44,141 nucleotides of DNA from Bryobacter sp. CoA8 C33 (GCA_019931185.1 JAINDK010000058.1:1-44141); one strand, 5' to 3'; positions 18,536-27,752 are shown, numbered from the stretch's first letter. Made by a program: numbers and translations. The notes: generated by a model from the sequence alone, not told the origin.

Positions 18536-19429
18536 TTGGCGGCCGTCGATGCCGTGGCCCGCGAGACGCACGAAATCGACCGGGATGCCTTGCGGGTGTG
18601 GTTTGCGATCTGGCCGGAGTTGGTGCGCGAATTGACGGCGCCGGGCGAGGACCAGCAAAGGCGCTTGCAGTTCTTTCAGATGAACGGGGGCTACCGGCTG
18701 GAGGCAAAGACCGATTCCTCGCATCGATTTCTTTACGGGCACCGTTACTGGCCAGCGATCAAGCGAGCGATGGGTGGGGTGAAAGCAGCGGAGCGGTGGG
18801 AGCGGCTGCAGGAGTGCGCATCGGCAAGCGGGGCGCCACGGAACTTCGGGTTGGCGATGGCGGCGATCGCGCAAATGACGCTGGAGCAGTGCGGGCCGGA
18901 TTTTCTGAAAACTGCTTACGAGCCGAAGCTAGTAGCGGAGAGTCCCGAGGAGATGAGCAGGAGGAGGGCGAGATCGGGAAAGCCATCCTTGTTGGCGCGG
19001 CTGACGGGGGCGGCCGGGGGAGACCGGGTGGTATTCGACGAGCAGAAACCGGAAGCGTGGTTTCCGATTCTGGCGACGCAGGAGATTACGACGGCCGCCG
19101 AGGCGGACAAGCGGCCCTATCATGAGCAGGATGAGCGTTGCTATGAGGGGATGGGACCGATTCCGGTCGATTGCCGCAGCGGATCCTGCGGGACTTGCTG
19201 GGTGGGGGTGATCGGGGGGAATGCGAATCTGGATCCGGTGGAGGAATTTGAGCGGAAGCGGATGGAGTATTTCGGGTATTGGGACAGTGGGTTTGTGGAT
19301 GGGCAGGGGGAGAGGCCGCTGGTGAGGCTGGCGTGTCAGGCGCGGGCCAACGGGAGTGTGACGATTGTGATTCCACCTTGGAATGGCGTGTTTGGACGGT
19401 CGCGGCGGGAACGGGAATTAGGGGACTAG
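18536..19429 (+). CDS. Protein with C-terminal plant-type 2Fe-2S ferredoxin domain and unrecognised N-terminal domain
   Basis: About 297 residues. The C-terminal 90-100 residues carry a ferredoxin-type iron-sulfur site, CRSGSCGTC followed by LACQA: C213, C218, C221 and C267 in the order C-x4-C-x2-C-x45-C. The first 180 residues, rich in W, F and R with no signal peptide or membrane segment, match no family I know. Start is uncertain: TTG 18536 has no ribosome site, while CTG 18515 sits 8 bases after AAGGGG and would overlap the upstream stop. It should be a cytoplasmic electron carrier or sensor, although its two upstream partners are periplasmic. It overlaps the convergent VWA gene by 12 bases. 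Confidence 0.75.
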   Translation: MAAVDAVARETHEIDRDALRVWFAIWPELVRELTAPGEDQQRRLQFFQMNGGYRLEAKTDSSHRFLYGHRYWPAIKRAMGGVKAAERWERLQECASASGAPRNFGLAMAAIAQMTLEQCGPDFLKTAYEPKLVAESPEEMSRRRARSGKPSLLARLTGAAGGDRVVFDEQKPEAWFPILATQEITTAAEADKRPYHEQDERCYEGMGPIPVDCRSGSCGTCWVGVIGGNANLDPVEEFERKRMEYFGYWDSGFVDGQGERPLVRLACQARANGSVTIVIPPWNGVFGRSRRERELGD

Positions 19430-20407
19430 GTACTGTCGGCGGCCGTGAGCGGTGGCGCCGGGGAATCGAGCTTTGCCGGATGGGGAGAGGGTGGCGGAGA
19501 CCTTGCGTTCCTTGGCCGGAGAATCGGGCGGGGGATAGTAAAGTGTGTAGCGAGAGCGGATGCGCGTGAGCATTTCGGCGAGAATCCTGGGAGAATCATC
19601 AAAACGCATCACTTCACCGGAGGTCTTTTGGGCCAGGTCTTCGACGCTGGCATCGAGGACAACGGAGTAGGGCTTGAGGATGCGGTTGGCAATCTGGATG
19701 CCGCGAAGAGTACGAGAAGGGCGCATGAGTATGGCGTTAAGAGTGGTGTCGGCCTCCCACAGTTGCTTCAGCACCGTATTGGAACGCGTACCTTTTTCGC
19801 CCACGCCATCGGTGAGGATGAGGATGGCGCGACGGCGAGCCGGAGAGGCGGCGCTGCGCAATTGCTGAGCGGCCCGATGGATGGGAGTATTCAGCGTCGT
19901 ACCGCCGCCGAAGTTTTTCTTCCGCACAAGTGCATTGAGGGCGGCTTCAACGGAGGAAAAATCCGCACTCAGGGGATGTCGCCAGCGCGAGCGATGATTG
20001 AAGCTCAGCAGCGCAATGCGATCGCCGGGCCGCAGAGCGGAGAGAGCGGCATGAGCTCCGCCGGCGATTCGCGAGATGTTGGAGAACATGCTGCCCGAGG
20101 TGTCGATCACGAGCACGAGGTCGAGAGGAAGTTCGTCACGGGCGATCTGAGAGGGTGTGAGCGACACATCATTTTCGGTGATGAGGAAGTCTTCAGGGGT
20201 GAGTGAAGCGAGTGGCTTGCCGTCGGCCGCATGGGCACTCGCCTCGATAAGCGCGAGCCTGGTGGAAGCGGTAAATTGGGCTTCCTGGGCGGCGACGGGA
20301 GCGCAGAAGAGCAGGAGCGCTAGCGCCAGTCGATGACGGCCTTGAGGATGCCCGAGGAGGGATCGGTCCAGATGGGGAAGCGCTGGGGGGCGGAGTCTAC
20401 GGGGCAT
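19418..20407 (-). CDS. Exported VWA-domain protein (Acidobacteria type)
   Basis: Up to 329 residues from ATG 20407; that start overlaps the upstream dehydrogenase by 88 bases and leaves a 25-residue charged stretch before the signal peptide (LALALLLFCAPVAAQ). CTG 20329, 10 bases after AAGG, would start the signal peptide directly and overlap the upstream stop by 10 bases; this may be the true start. An N-terminal beta domain (ASLTPEDFLITEND) is followed by a VWA fold with complete metal-ion site: DTSGSM (D102), GGGTTLNT and LILTDG. Proteins of this shape are strongly expanded in Acidobacteria, are secreted, and their partners are mostly unknown. Same operon as the alcohol dehydrogenase. Confidence 0.85.
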   Translation of the reverse strand: MPRRLRPPALPHLDRSLLGHPQGRHRLALALLLFCAPVAAQEAQFTASTRLALIEASAHAADGKPLASLTPEDFLITENDVSLTPSQIARDELPLDLVLVIDTSGSMFSNISRIAGGAHAALSALRPGDRIALLSFNHRSRWRHPLSADFSSVEAALNALVRKKNFGGGTTLNTPIHRAAQQLRSAASPARRRAILILTDGVGEKGTRSNTVLKQLWEADTTLNAILMRPSRTLRGIQIANRILKPYSVVLDASVEDLAQKTSGEVMRFDDSPRILAEMLTRIRSRYTLYYPPPDSPAKERKVSATLSPSGKARFPGATAHGRRQYLVP

Positions 20408-21327
20408 AGTTCGCTGACCCAGGGTTTGGTTTGAATGCGGCCGGATTCGACGGCTTCGAGAATGAATTGGTGTTCTTGGGGGACGGCATTGCGTGAGCTG
20501 AGAATGGTGAGCTCCCGGCGGTGAAACGGATCGGGGTCGTGGAAGGTTACATCCCCAACAAAGAGCCCAACGAGGACGAGTTTACCGCCGGGGGCAGTGT
20601 ACTGGAAGGCGGCTTCCATCGAAGCTTTGTTGCCGGTGCAATCGAAGACCAGTGTAGGGAGTTCCGGCGTTTGATCAAGCACGGACTCGGCGGATTCGTG
20701 CAGTCGGGCCGGACCGAGGTGCGCGGCGGCGAAGGCGCGGCGGGACGGGGAGAGATCAAGTGCTTCGTAGCTGAGGCCGCGGAGGCGGAGGAATTCCATC
20801 ACGGTGCAGCCGATCGGGCCGGCGCCGACGACGAGGGCGCGCTCCCCGGCTCGAGGGGCCGCCCGGTTGACCGCATGACAACCAATGCCGAGCGTCTCAA
20901 TGAGGGCAAGTTCTTCGAGTGTTAATTTCTTTGAGGGGTAGAGGTGCGCGGCGGGCAGGATCATTTCCTCGCGCATCCCGCCGTCGGTGTGAACACCGAG
21001 CACCTTGAGTTGGGTGCAGCAGTTGGTCTTGCCCTGGCGGCAGGCGATGCAGGCGCCGCAATGGAGGTAGGGATTGACGGCACAAAGATCGCCGGGGGAG
21101 ATATGCTCGACCCCAGTTCCGGCGGAGAGCACTTGGACGCCCAACTCATGGCCAAGGATGCGTGGATAGGAAAAAAATGGTTGCCGTCCCTTATACGCAT
21201 GAAGGTCTGTACCGCAGACGCCAACGGTGCGAATGCGGACCAGGGCTTCGCCTGGGCCGGGGGCGTTCGCGGCGGGGAGTTGGGTCCATAGGAAATGACC
21301 AGGCTGGTGGAGGGAAAGAGCACGCAT
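20320..21327 (-). CDS. Zinc-dependent medium-chain alcohol/polyol dehydrogenase
   Basis: 335 residues, normal length. Catalytic zinc ligands C38 (GVCGTDLH), H60 and E61 (LGHELG); structural zinc site C90, C93, C96, C104 with canonical spacing; Rossmann motif VVGAGPIG for NAD(P). Oxidises a secondary alcohol or sugar alcohol (sorbitol/threonine dehydrogenase-like group); substrate not predictable. Cytoplasmic. ATG 21327, divergent from module 3 by 33 bases. The stop at 20320 lies within the start region of the VWA gene, suggesting coupling, though the two functions do not obviously fit together. Confidence 0.9.
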   Translation of the reverse strand: MRALSLHQPGHFLWTQLPAANAPGPGEALVRIRTVGVCGTDLHAYKGRQPFFSYPRILGHELGVQVLSAGTGVEHISPGDLCAVNPYLHCGACIACRQGKTNCCTQLKVLGVHTDGGMREEMILPAAHLYPSKKLTLEELALIETLGIGCHAVNRAAPRAGERALVVGAGPIGCTVMEFLRLRGLSYEALDLSPSRRAFAAAHLGPARLHESAESVLDQTPELPTLVFDCTGNKASMEAAFQYTAPGGKLVLVGLFVGDVTFHDPDPFHRRELTILSSRNAVPQEHQFILEAVESGRIQTKPWVSELCPVDSAPQRFPIWTDPSSGILKAVIDWR

Positions 21328-21360
21328 AAGCTACATTCTATGGTGATAAGTTAATGGTTG

Positions 21361-23517
21361 ATGCGAAGTTTGATAGCTGGTTGGTTGTTCGGGACAGCGC
21401 TGGTGGCGGGTGCGGACTTTGTGAACGATGTGCACCCCATTCTTGCCTCACGGTGCTATGGGTGCCACACCGGAGTGAAGGCGCAAGGGGGTTTGGATCT
21501 AACCTCAAGGGAAGGAGCAGCGCGGGTCTTGGCGGGGGACGACCCGTTGTTGCTGCGCAAGGTGGAAGGTCGCGCCGGGCGGGTGATGCCGCCGTCGGGA
21601 AAGCCGCTTGAGGCGGGACAGATTGCGTTGTTGCGCGAATGGCTAGCGAGCGGGGCGCGGTGGGTGGATGTGCGGGCCAAGGGGCCGGGGGACTGGACTC
21701 CGCCGCTCGAGACGAGGAATCCGCCGGCGCCGCCGGGGACGGGTGAGGAGATCGACCGGTTCTTGGGCCGGCCGGCACAGGGGGTGGTGGGAGATGCCGG
21801 GTTTGCGCGGCGGGTTTACCTGGATCTGTGGGGGGTGCTGCCGTCGCCGCGGCAGCTCGAGGCCTTCCTGCGCGACGGGGCGGCGGAAAAGCGGCGGCGA
21901 TTGGTCGCCAGTCTGCTGGCCGAGGAGCGCCGCTACACGGGACACTGGATCAGCTGGTGGAACGACTTGTTGCGCAATGATATCGGCGTGGTGTACCACG
22001 GCGAACGCAAGTCGATCACGCCGTGGCTTGAGAGGGCGCTGCGGACGAATCTGCCCTATGACGAGATGGTGCGGGAATTGTTGAATCCGATTGGAGCGGA
22101 TTCGCCGGAGGGCTTTCTGATCGGGGTGAACTGGCGGGGGGAGGTGAACGCGAGCCAGACGCCATACATGCAGGCGTCGCAGAATACGGCGCAGGTGTTT
22201 TTGGGGATCAACCTGAAGTGCGCGAGTTGTCATGACAGTTTCATCAACAAATACAAGTTGAAGGAAGCTTATGGTCTGGCGGCGCTGTTTTCACCCGAGA
22301 GCCGCCTCGAGTTGGTGCGGTGCGACAACCGGACGGGGGTATACCAGGAGGCGGAATTTCTCTGGAGCGAGTTAGGGAAGATCCCGGAGGGCTTGAGCGC
22401 GAGCGAGAGGCGGTATTGGGCGGCGAAGTTGTTTACGAGTCCGAAAAACGGGAGGCTGGCGCGGACGATTGTGAACCGCTACTGGCAGAAGTTGATGGGT
22501 AAGGGATTGGTGGAGCCGGTCGATGACATGGACGCCAAGCCGACGAATCCCGATCTGCTTGATTGGTTAGCGGCCGACTTTGTGACACATGGTTATGATC
22601 TGAAGCGTCTGCTGGCCAAGATCCTGGCTAGCGAAGCCTATCAGCGTGCCGATGCCACACCGCGCCGTATTAGCGCCGAACAGTTCAGCGATACCTTGAG
22701 CGCGATCACGGGGGAGTGGCGGGTATTGCAGACGGGGAATAGCGACCGTGGGCTGCTGGTGCGGGACTGGCAGATGAAGAGTACACCGTTATCGCGAGCG
22801 CTGGGGCGGCCGATCCGTGATCAGGTTTACACGACGCGGAATGAGGAAGCCACCACGTTTCAGGGATTGGAGTTAGCCAACGGAGCGACGCTGGCGACGA
22901 TGATCCAGCGGGGGGTCATGCGGCTGATGGGGGAGATGCCGGTGGCGCCGGAAGCGCTGTTTGATTCCCTGGCGATGCGGCAGGGGGAGAAGGCCGTGGA
23001 GGTGAATGTTAAGGGAACAAAACAGGTGTATCTATTGACGGAAGACGCGGGGACCTATGACCCCGACCGGGCGGAAGTCGGCTGGAAGGATATCGAACTG
23101 GTGGGGCCGGCGGGGGTGAAGCGTGTGGAGGGAATGGTGAAGACAGCGCCGGGAACGCGGCGGGTGTTCGAAGTCGAAGCGGGTTATGAGAGGCTGCGGG
23201 CGAAGGCCTGGATCAGTGAAGCGTCGCGGGCAAGCGACATCAATGCGAGCGTACGGTTTTTTGTATTCGGGGCCGAGCCGGACCGGCGGAGGCTGGTGAA
23301 GGCTCCTGGGGAGAGCCCTTGGGAGGCGCCGCCGGTGGTGCGAACGGTTGAGGAAACCATCGAATACCTCTGGACGGCAGTGTTGGGGCGCAAGCCGGCT
23401 GCCGGGGAAGTGGAGACCGCGCGGAAACTGTTTCCCGGTGGGAAGATGGTGAGAGAGGGTGTGGAAGATTTATTGTGGAGCTTGATGATGCATCCGGAGT
23501 TTCAGTACATATGGTGA
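21361..23517 (+). CDS. c-type cytochrome DUF1549/DUF1553 protein with NPCBM-like tail, module 3
   Basis: 718 residues from ATG 21361 (TTG 21358 precedes it in frame). Signal peptide MRSLIAGWLFGTALVAGA. Heme motif CYGCHTG near residues 31-37 with VMPPSGK downstream; DUF1549 with second CxxCH in LKCASCHDSF, lacking the 'HDHK' of modules 1 and 2; DUF1553 part with RTIVNRYWQKLMGKGLV. Residues about 540-650 look like an NPCBM-type jelly roll (TKQVYLLTEDAG, YERLRAKAW, ASVRFFVFG), a carbohydrate-binding fold; this assignment is tentative. The final 40 residues repeat the usual DUF1553 end (MMHPEFQYIW). Overlaps the next start by 7 bases. Confidence 0.88.
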   Translation: MRSLIAGWLFGTALVAGADFVNDVHPILASRCYGCHTGVKAQGGLDLTSREGAARVLAGDDPLLLRKVEGRAGRVMPPSGKPLEAGQIALLREWLASGARWVDVRAKGPGDWTPPLETRNPPAPPGTGEEIDRFLGRPAQGVVGDAGFARRVYLDLWGVLPSPRQLEAFLRDGAAEKRRRLVASLLAEERRYTGHWISWWNDLLRNDIGVVYHGERKSITPWLERALRTNLPYDEMVRELLNPIGADSPEGFLIGVNWRGEVNASQTPYMQASQNTAQVFLGINLKCASCHDSFINKYKLKEAYGLAALFSPESRLELVRCDNRTGVYQEAEFLWSELGKIPEGLSASERRYWAAKLFTSPKNGRLARTIVNRYWQKLMGKGLVEPVDDMDAKPTNPDLLDWLAADFVTHGYDLKRLLAKILASEAYQRADATPRRISAEQFSDTLSAITGEWRVLQTGNSDRGLLVRDWQMKSTPLSRALGRPIRDQVYTTRNEEATTFQGLELANGATLATMIQRGVMRLMGEMPVAPEALFDSLAMRQGEKAVEVNVKGTKQVYLLTEDAGTYDPDRAEVGWKDIELVGPAGVKRVEGMVKTAPGTRRVFEVEAGYERLRAKAWISEASRASDINASVRFFVFGAEPDRRRLVKAPGESPWEAPPVVRTVEETIEYLWTAVLGRKPAAGEVETARKLFPGGKMVREGVEDLLWSLMMHPEFQYIW

Positions 23518-24908
23518 GCAGACGCGAGTGGATGAAGGCCGCGACGATGGCGGCGCTGGCGGGTGGGCAAGCGCGCCTGGTGGCGGCTCCGAAGAAGATT
23601 GAAGCAAAAGCCGATGCGATGATCCTGATCTGGATGGCGGGAGGCATGGCGCAGACGGAGACATTTGACCCGAAGCAATATACGCCCTATGAGACGGGGC
23701 TGGAGAGCAAGAAGGTGCTGAGCACGTTTGAGTCGATTCCGACGGTGCTCGATGGGGTTCGGCTGTCGAAGGGGCTGGAGAGGACAGCGAAGGTGCTAGA
23801 CCGGGGAACCCTGCTGCGTTCGCACCGGGTGGGGGATTTGGGATTCATTTTGCACTCGCGGCATCAATTCCACTGGCATACGGGGTATGAGCCGCCGCAA
23901 AGCGTGGCCGTGCCGCATATTGGGGCGTTTCTGAGCAGGACATTGGGGCCCAAGAACCCGGACATTCCCGCATTTATCGATATTGGACAGAACCTGGAGA
24001 TTGGGGCGGAGAGCGACAGCCTGAAGGCGTTCCACACAGCTGGTTTTTTGGGTGGCGAGCATGCGCCGTTCTTGATTACGGATCCGCGGGAAGCAGTCGC
24101 ATCGACGCGGCCGAGCGAGTTTCTTGGTATGGGCCGGTTTGAAAACCGGTACCGAATTTACCGGGAACTGGTTGCGAAGTCGCCGCTGGAAAAATTGGGG
24201 AGCGAGTATCACAAGGAAAGCCTGATGCGGGGATTCGAGAACTCGCACCGGTTGCTGACAAGTCCTGCGGCGAAGGCGTTCGATCTCAGTTTGGAGAAGC
24301 CGGAAGTGTCGGCGCGATATGGAGGCAGCCGCTTTGGGCAAGGATGCTTGCTGGCGCGGCGGCTGGTGGAGGCGGGGGCGCGCTTCATCGAAGTGACTAC
24401 GGAGTACATTCCGTTTCGCTTCTGGGACACGCATGAAAACGGGCACAAGCGGGCGGCGGATATGAAGGAAATGATTGACGGTCCGTTGTCGCAGTTGATT
24501 CTCGATCTGGAGGAGCGCGGCTTGCTCGAGCGGACGCTGGTGGTGCTGGCCAGCGAATTTGGCCGCGACATGATGACGGAGGGCAAGCCGGGCCAGGAAG
24601 TAAAGAATCAAGTAACGGTCCCGGATATCATGACGGAGCCGAAGCATTACGGGATGCACCGGCACTTTACGGAGGCTTCGAGCGTGTTGTTGTTCGGCGG
24701 GGGGATCGCCCGGGGGAAAGTCTATGGGGAAACGGCGCCGGAGCGGCCCTGCCGCATCGTGAAGGACCCGGTGACGATCACGGATTTGCATGCGACGCTG
24801 TACACGCTGATGGGAGTGGCGCCGGATACCGCTTATGAAGTGGAGCGGCGGCCAGTGTATGCGACCAAGGACGGGAATGGAAAAGCGGTCAGCGGATTGA
24901 TAGGCTGA
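23511..24908 (+). CDS. Tat-exported DUF1501 protein, module 3 (divergent)
   Basis: 465 residues from ATG 23511 (ATGGTGA overlap with the upstream stop; GGAG about 12 bases before). Twin-arginine leader VSRREWMKAATMAALAGG. The first motif is WMAGGMAQTETFDPKQ and the central one LASEFGRDMM, both as expected, but the GRDHHP motif of modules 1 and 2 is replaced by KHYGMHRHFTEAS, moved after an insertion (EVKNQVTVPDIM). The metal site may therefore be rearranged, and this copy belongs to a separate subfamily. Same operon as the NPCBM-bearing cytochrome protein. Confidence 0.88.
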   Translation: MVSRREWMKAATMAALAGGQARLVAAPKKIEAKADAMILIWMAGGMAQTETFDPKQYTPYETGLESKKVLSTFESIPTVLDGVRLSKGLERTAKVLDRGTLLRSHRVGDLGFILHSRHQFHWHTGYEPPQSVAVPHIGAFLSRTLGPKNPDIPAFIDIGQNLEIGAESDSLKAFHTAGFLGGEHAPFLITDPREAVASTRPSEFLGMGRFENRYRIYRELVAKSPLEKLGSEYHKESLMRGFENSHRLLTSPAAKAFDLSLEKPEVSARYGGSRFGQGCLLARRLVEAGARFIEVTTEYIPFRFWDTHENGHKRAADMKEMIDGPLSQLILDLEERGLLERTLVVLASEFGRDMMTEGKPGQEVKNQVTVPDIMTEPKHYGMHRHFTEASSVLLFGGGIARGKVYGETAPERPCRIVKDPVTITDLHATLYTLMGVAPDTAYEVERRPVYATKDGNGKAVSGLIG

Positions 24909-24948
24909 TTGAGAGCGGCTGGCGGCGCGAAATTGTCATAATGTGGGA

Positions 24949-27246
24949 ATGCGAATTGTTCCGGCCTGCCTGCTGATTGTGATTGCGTCCTGGGGACAGA
25001 CTACAAAACAAAGTCTTTCCGATAAGTTCCGGCAGTTGGAGGAGATTTTGCCGACGCCGAACGAGTACCGGGCGGCTTCGGGAGCGCCGGGCCATCGCTA
25101 CTGGCAGCAGAAGGTGGATTACGACATCAAGGTGGAGATTGATGACGTGAACCAGCGGTGCATTGGAGCCGAGAAGATTACCTACAGGAACAATTCGCCG
25201 GACACCCTTACCTATCTTTGGCTGCAGTTGGATCAGAACATCTTCGAGCCTGGCAGTGATTCGAACCTGACAGTGACATCGCCGGATCTGTCGCGGATGA
25301 GCTATGCGGGGGTATCGATGTTGATGCAGGATCCATTTCCCGGGGGATACAAAATCACGAGCGTGAAGGATGCGCTGGGGGCGCCCCTGCCGTTCACGGT
25401 GGTGAAGACGATGATGAGGATTGATTTGAAGAAAGCGCTTGCGCCGGGGGAAGTGACGAGCTTTTCCGTGGATTGGAGTTTCAACATCGTGAACGCCAAG
25501 AAGACCCGGGCGCGGAGCGGGTACGAGTACTTTGCCGAGGACAAGAACTATATCTATGAGATGGCGCAGTGGTTTCCGCGCATGGCGGCCTACTATGACG
25601 TCTTTGGCTGGCAGCACAAGCAGTTTCTGGGGGCGGGGGAATTTACGCTTGAGTTTGGCGATTACAAAGTAGCGATTACGGTTCCCGATGACCATATTGT
25701 GGCTTCTACCGGAGTGCTGCAAAATCCGCAACAAGTGTTAACGGCGGCGCAACGGGCGAGGCTGGCGGAAGCCGATAAGGCGGCCAAACCGGTGTTGATT
25801 GTCACCGAAGCCGAGGCAACGGCAAACGAGAAGAATCAGCCGAAAGGCAAGAAGACCTGGGTTTACCATGCCGAGAATGTCCGTGATTTTGGTTTTGCGA
25901 GTTCGCGGAAATTCATTTGGGATGCGCAGGCGCATACGGTCGACGGACACAAGACGCTGGCCATGAGCTATTACCCGAAAGAAGGCAATCCGTTGTGGGA
26001 GCGTTATTCGACAGCCGCGATTATTCACACGTTGAACGTGTACTCGAAGTATTCTTTCACCTACCCCTATCCGATTGCGATCAGCGTGAACGGGCCGGTG
26101 GGTGGGATGGAATACCCGATGATCTGCTTCAACGGGCCCCGGCCCCTGAAGGATAAGACCTATTCGAGCCGCACGAAATACGGGCTGATCAGCGTGGTGA
26201 TACACGAGGTGGGACACAATTACTTTCCGATGGTTGTGAACTCGGATGAGCGGCAGTGGACTTGGATGGACGAGGGGATCAACACATTTCTGCAATACCT
26301 GGCGGAGGTGGAGTGGGAAGAGAACTATCCGTCGCGGCGAGGAGAACCGAGATACATTGCCTCTTATATGGCCGGCGATACGCATGACGCAATCATGACG
26401 AACTCGGAGAGCGTAGTGGATCTGGGGGCGAACGCGTACGCGAAAACGGCGACGGGATTGAACATACTGCGGGAAACAATTCTGGGGCGCGAGTTATTTG
26501 ATTTCGCCTTCCGGGAGTACTCACGGCGCTGGAAATTCAAGCGGCCGACGCCGTCGGATTTCTTCCGGACGATGGAGGACGCCTCGGGAGTGGACCTGGA
26601 CTGGTTCTGGCGTGGTTGGTTCTACTCGACTGACCATACGGATATTGCGATTGAAAAGGTGCGACTGTTCCAGTTGGATACGAAGAATCCTGAACTGGAA
26701 AAGCCCTCGCGGCGGGAGCAGAAGAAGGACGAGCCCGTAACCTTGAGTGAGCAGCGCAATAAAGCGCTGCCCAAGCTCGTCGATGCGCGGCCGGAGTTGA
26801 AGGATTTCTACAACAGCTATGATCCACTCAAGGTCACCGAGAAAGACAAGGAGGATTACCAGAAGCTGCTGGCGGATCTCGAGGAGGAAGAGCGCACGGC
26901 TCTGAAGGGGGGAGCGAATTTCTATGTGATTGATCTGCGCAATGGGGGGGGGCTGGTGATGCCGGTAATCCTGGAGATTGAATACAAGGACGGCAAGAAG
27001 GAAGAAATGCGGATTCCAGCCGAGATCTGGCGGCGGAATAACCAACGGGTTTCCAAGCTGCTGGTGACGCCGAAGGAAGTGGTGAGCATCAGGCTTGATC
27101 CGCACCTGGAGACAGCAGACACGGATCTGTCGAACAATCACTGGCCGGCGCGGCCGGTCAAGACGCCCTTCCAGTTGTTCAAGGAAAAAGAGGTTCCGAA
27201 TCCGATGCAACTCGAGAAGAAGGCCGGAGGCCCGAGCGGGAATTAG
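24949..27246 (+). CDS. Exported M1-family (gluzincin) aminopeptidase
   Basis: 765 residues from ATG 24949 (GTG 24943 is alternative); signal peptide MRIVPACLLIVIASWGQ. M1 core: exopeptidase motif VGGMEYPM near residue 385 (GAMEN equivalent) and zinc site HEVGH at 419-423 with the third ligand E442, exactly 18 residues later, in WMDEGIN. The C-terminal 200 residues are charged, with a coiled-coil-like KDKEDYQKLLADLEEEE and a beta-rich end. Removes N-terminal residues from peptides in the periplasm. The DUF6702 gene follows after 4 bases, a combination also common in Bacteroidetes and Acidobacteria. Confidence 0.92.
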   Translation: MRIVPACLLIVIASWGQTTKQSLSDKFRQLEEILPTPNEYRAASGAPGHRYWQQKVDYDIKVEIDDVNQRCIGAEKITYRNNSPDTLTYLWLQLDQNIFEPGSDSNLTVTSPDLSRMSYAGVSMLMQDPFPGGYKITSVKDALGAPLPFTVVKTMMRIDLKKALAPGEVTSFSVDWSFNIVNAKKTRARSGYEYFAEDKNYIYEMAQWFPRMAAYYDVFGWQHKQFLGAGEFTLEFGDYKVAITVPDDHIVASTGVLQNPQQVLTAAQRARLAEADKAAKPVLIVTEAEATANEKNQPKGKKTWVYHAENVRDFGFASSRKFIWDAQAHTVDGHKTLAMSYYPKEGNPLWERYSTAAIIHTLNVYSKYSFTYPYPIAISVNGPVGGMEYPMICFNGPRPLKDKTYSSRTKYGLISVVIHEVGHNYFPMVVNSDERQWTWMDEGINTFLQYLAEVEWEENYPSRRGEPRYIASYMAGDTHDAIMTNSESVVDLGANAYAKTATGLNILRETILGRELFDFAFREYSRRWKFKRPTPSDFFRTMEDASGVDLDWFWRGWFYSTDHTDIAIEKVRLFQLDTKNPELEKPSRREQKKDEPVTLSEQRNKALPKLVDARPELKDFYNSYDPLKVTEKDKEDYQKLLADLEEEERTALKGGANFYVIDLRNGGGLVMPVILEIEYKDGKKEEMRIPAEIWRRNNQRVSKLLVTPKEVVSIRLDPHLETADTDLSNNHWPARPVKTPFQLFKEKEVPNPMQLEKKAGGPSGN

Positions 27247-27250
27247 GCCG

Positions 27251-27724
27251 ATGTGGGGTGCGCTGTGGTTGGCTTGGTTCTGGCACGGCGTGCACTTGAG
27301 CACGGCGACGGTCGACTATCAGACGGCGAGCAAGCGGCTGGAAGTGATGATCACGCTGTCGGCGGATCATCTGGAGGAGGTGCTGCGGCGGAAGTCAGGC
27401 CGGGAAATTGAGTTGGACCGGACGGCGGAAGCTGAAACATGGGCGCGTGAATATGTTTTGGAACGGTTTGATCTACGGTATGGTGGCGGGCGGAAGCTGC
27501 CGCTCAAATGGGTAGGCTGGGAGATCAAGGGCGGCTCCGTCAACCTCTACGTGGAAGCGGACTGGGACGGAGCGGGTGACCTGAAGCTGCGCAATGATCT
27601 GTTGCTCGACTGGCAGCGCGACCAGGTAAATCGGGTCTTGCCGAAGCGGGACGGTAGGGGCAAGCCGCCGCAGTTGATGTTTTGGGTGGGAACGCGGGGG
27701 GAGTTTCAGGCATTGGGCGTGTGA
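27251..27724 (+). CDS. DUF6702-like exported protein
   Basis: 157 residues from ATG 27251. A short hydrophobic start (MWGALWLAWFWHGVHLS) may be a signal peptide. The strand pattern STATVDYQTASKRLEVMITLSADHLEEVL is typical of DUF6702 ('LEI...F.dDlE'), a small beta-sandwich-like family usually next to M1 peptidases. Later GWEIKGGSVNLYVEAD and LMFWVGTRGEF fit the same fold. Function unknown; a periplasmic accessory of the aminopeptidase is the simplest guess. Same operon as the peptidase. The frame is open upstream to 27095, but that part overlaps the peptidase gene. Confidence 0.75.
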   Translation: MWGALWLAWFWHGVHLSTATVDYQTASKRLEVMITLSADHLEEVLRRKSGREIELDRTAEAETWAREYVLERFDLRYGGGRKLPLKWVGWEIKGGSVNLYVEADWDGAGDLKLRNDLLLDWQRDQVNRVLPKRDGRGKPPQLMFWVGTRGEFQALGV

Positions 27725-27752
27725 ACCGTGTGGACCTAGCTCCGTGCTGTGG

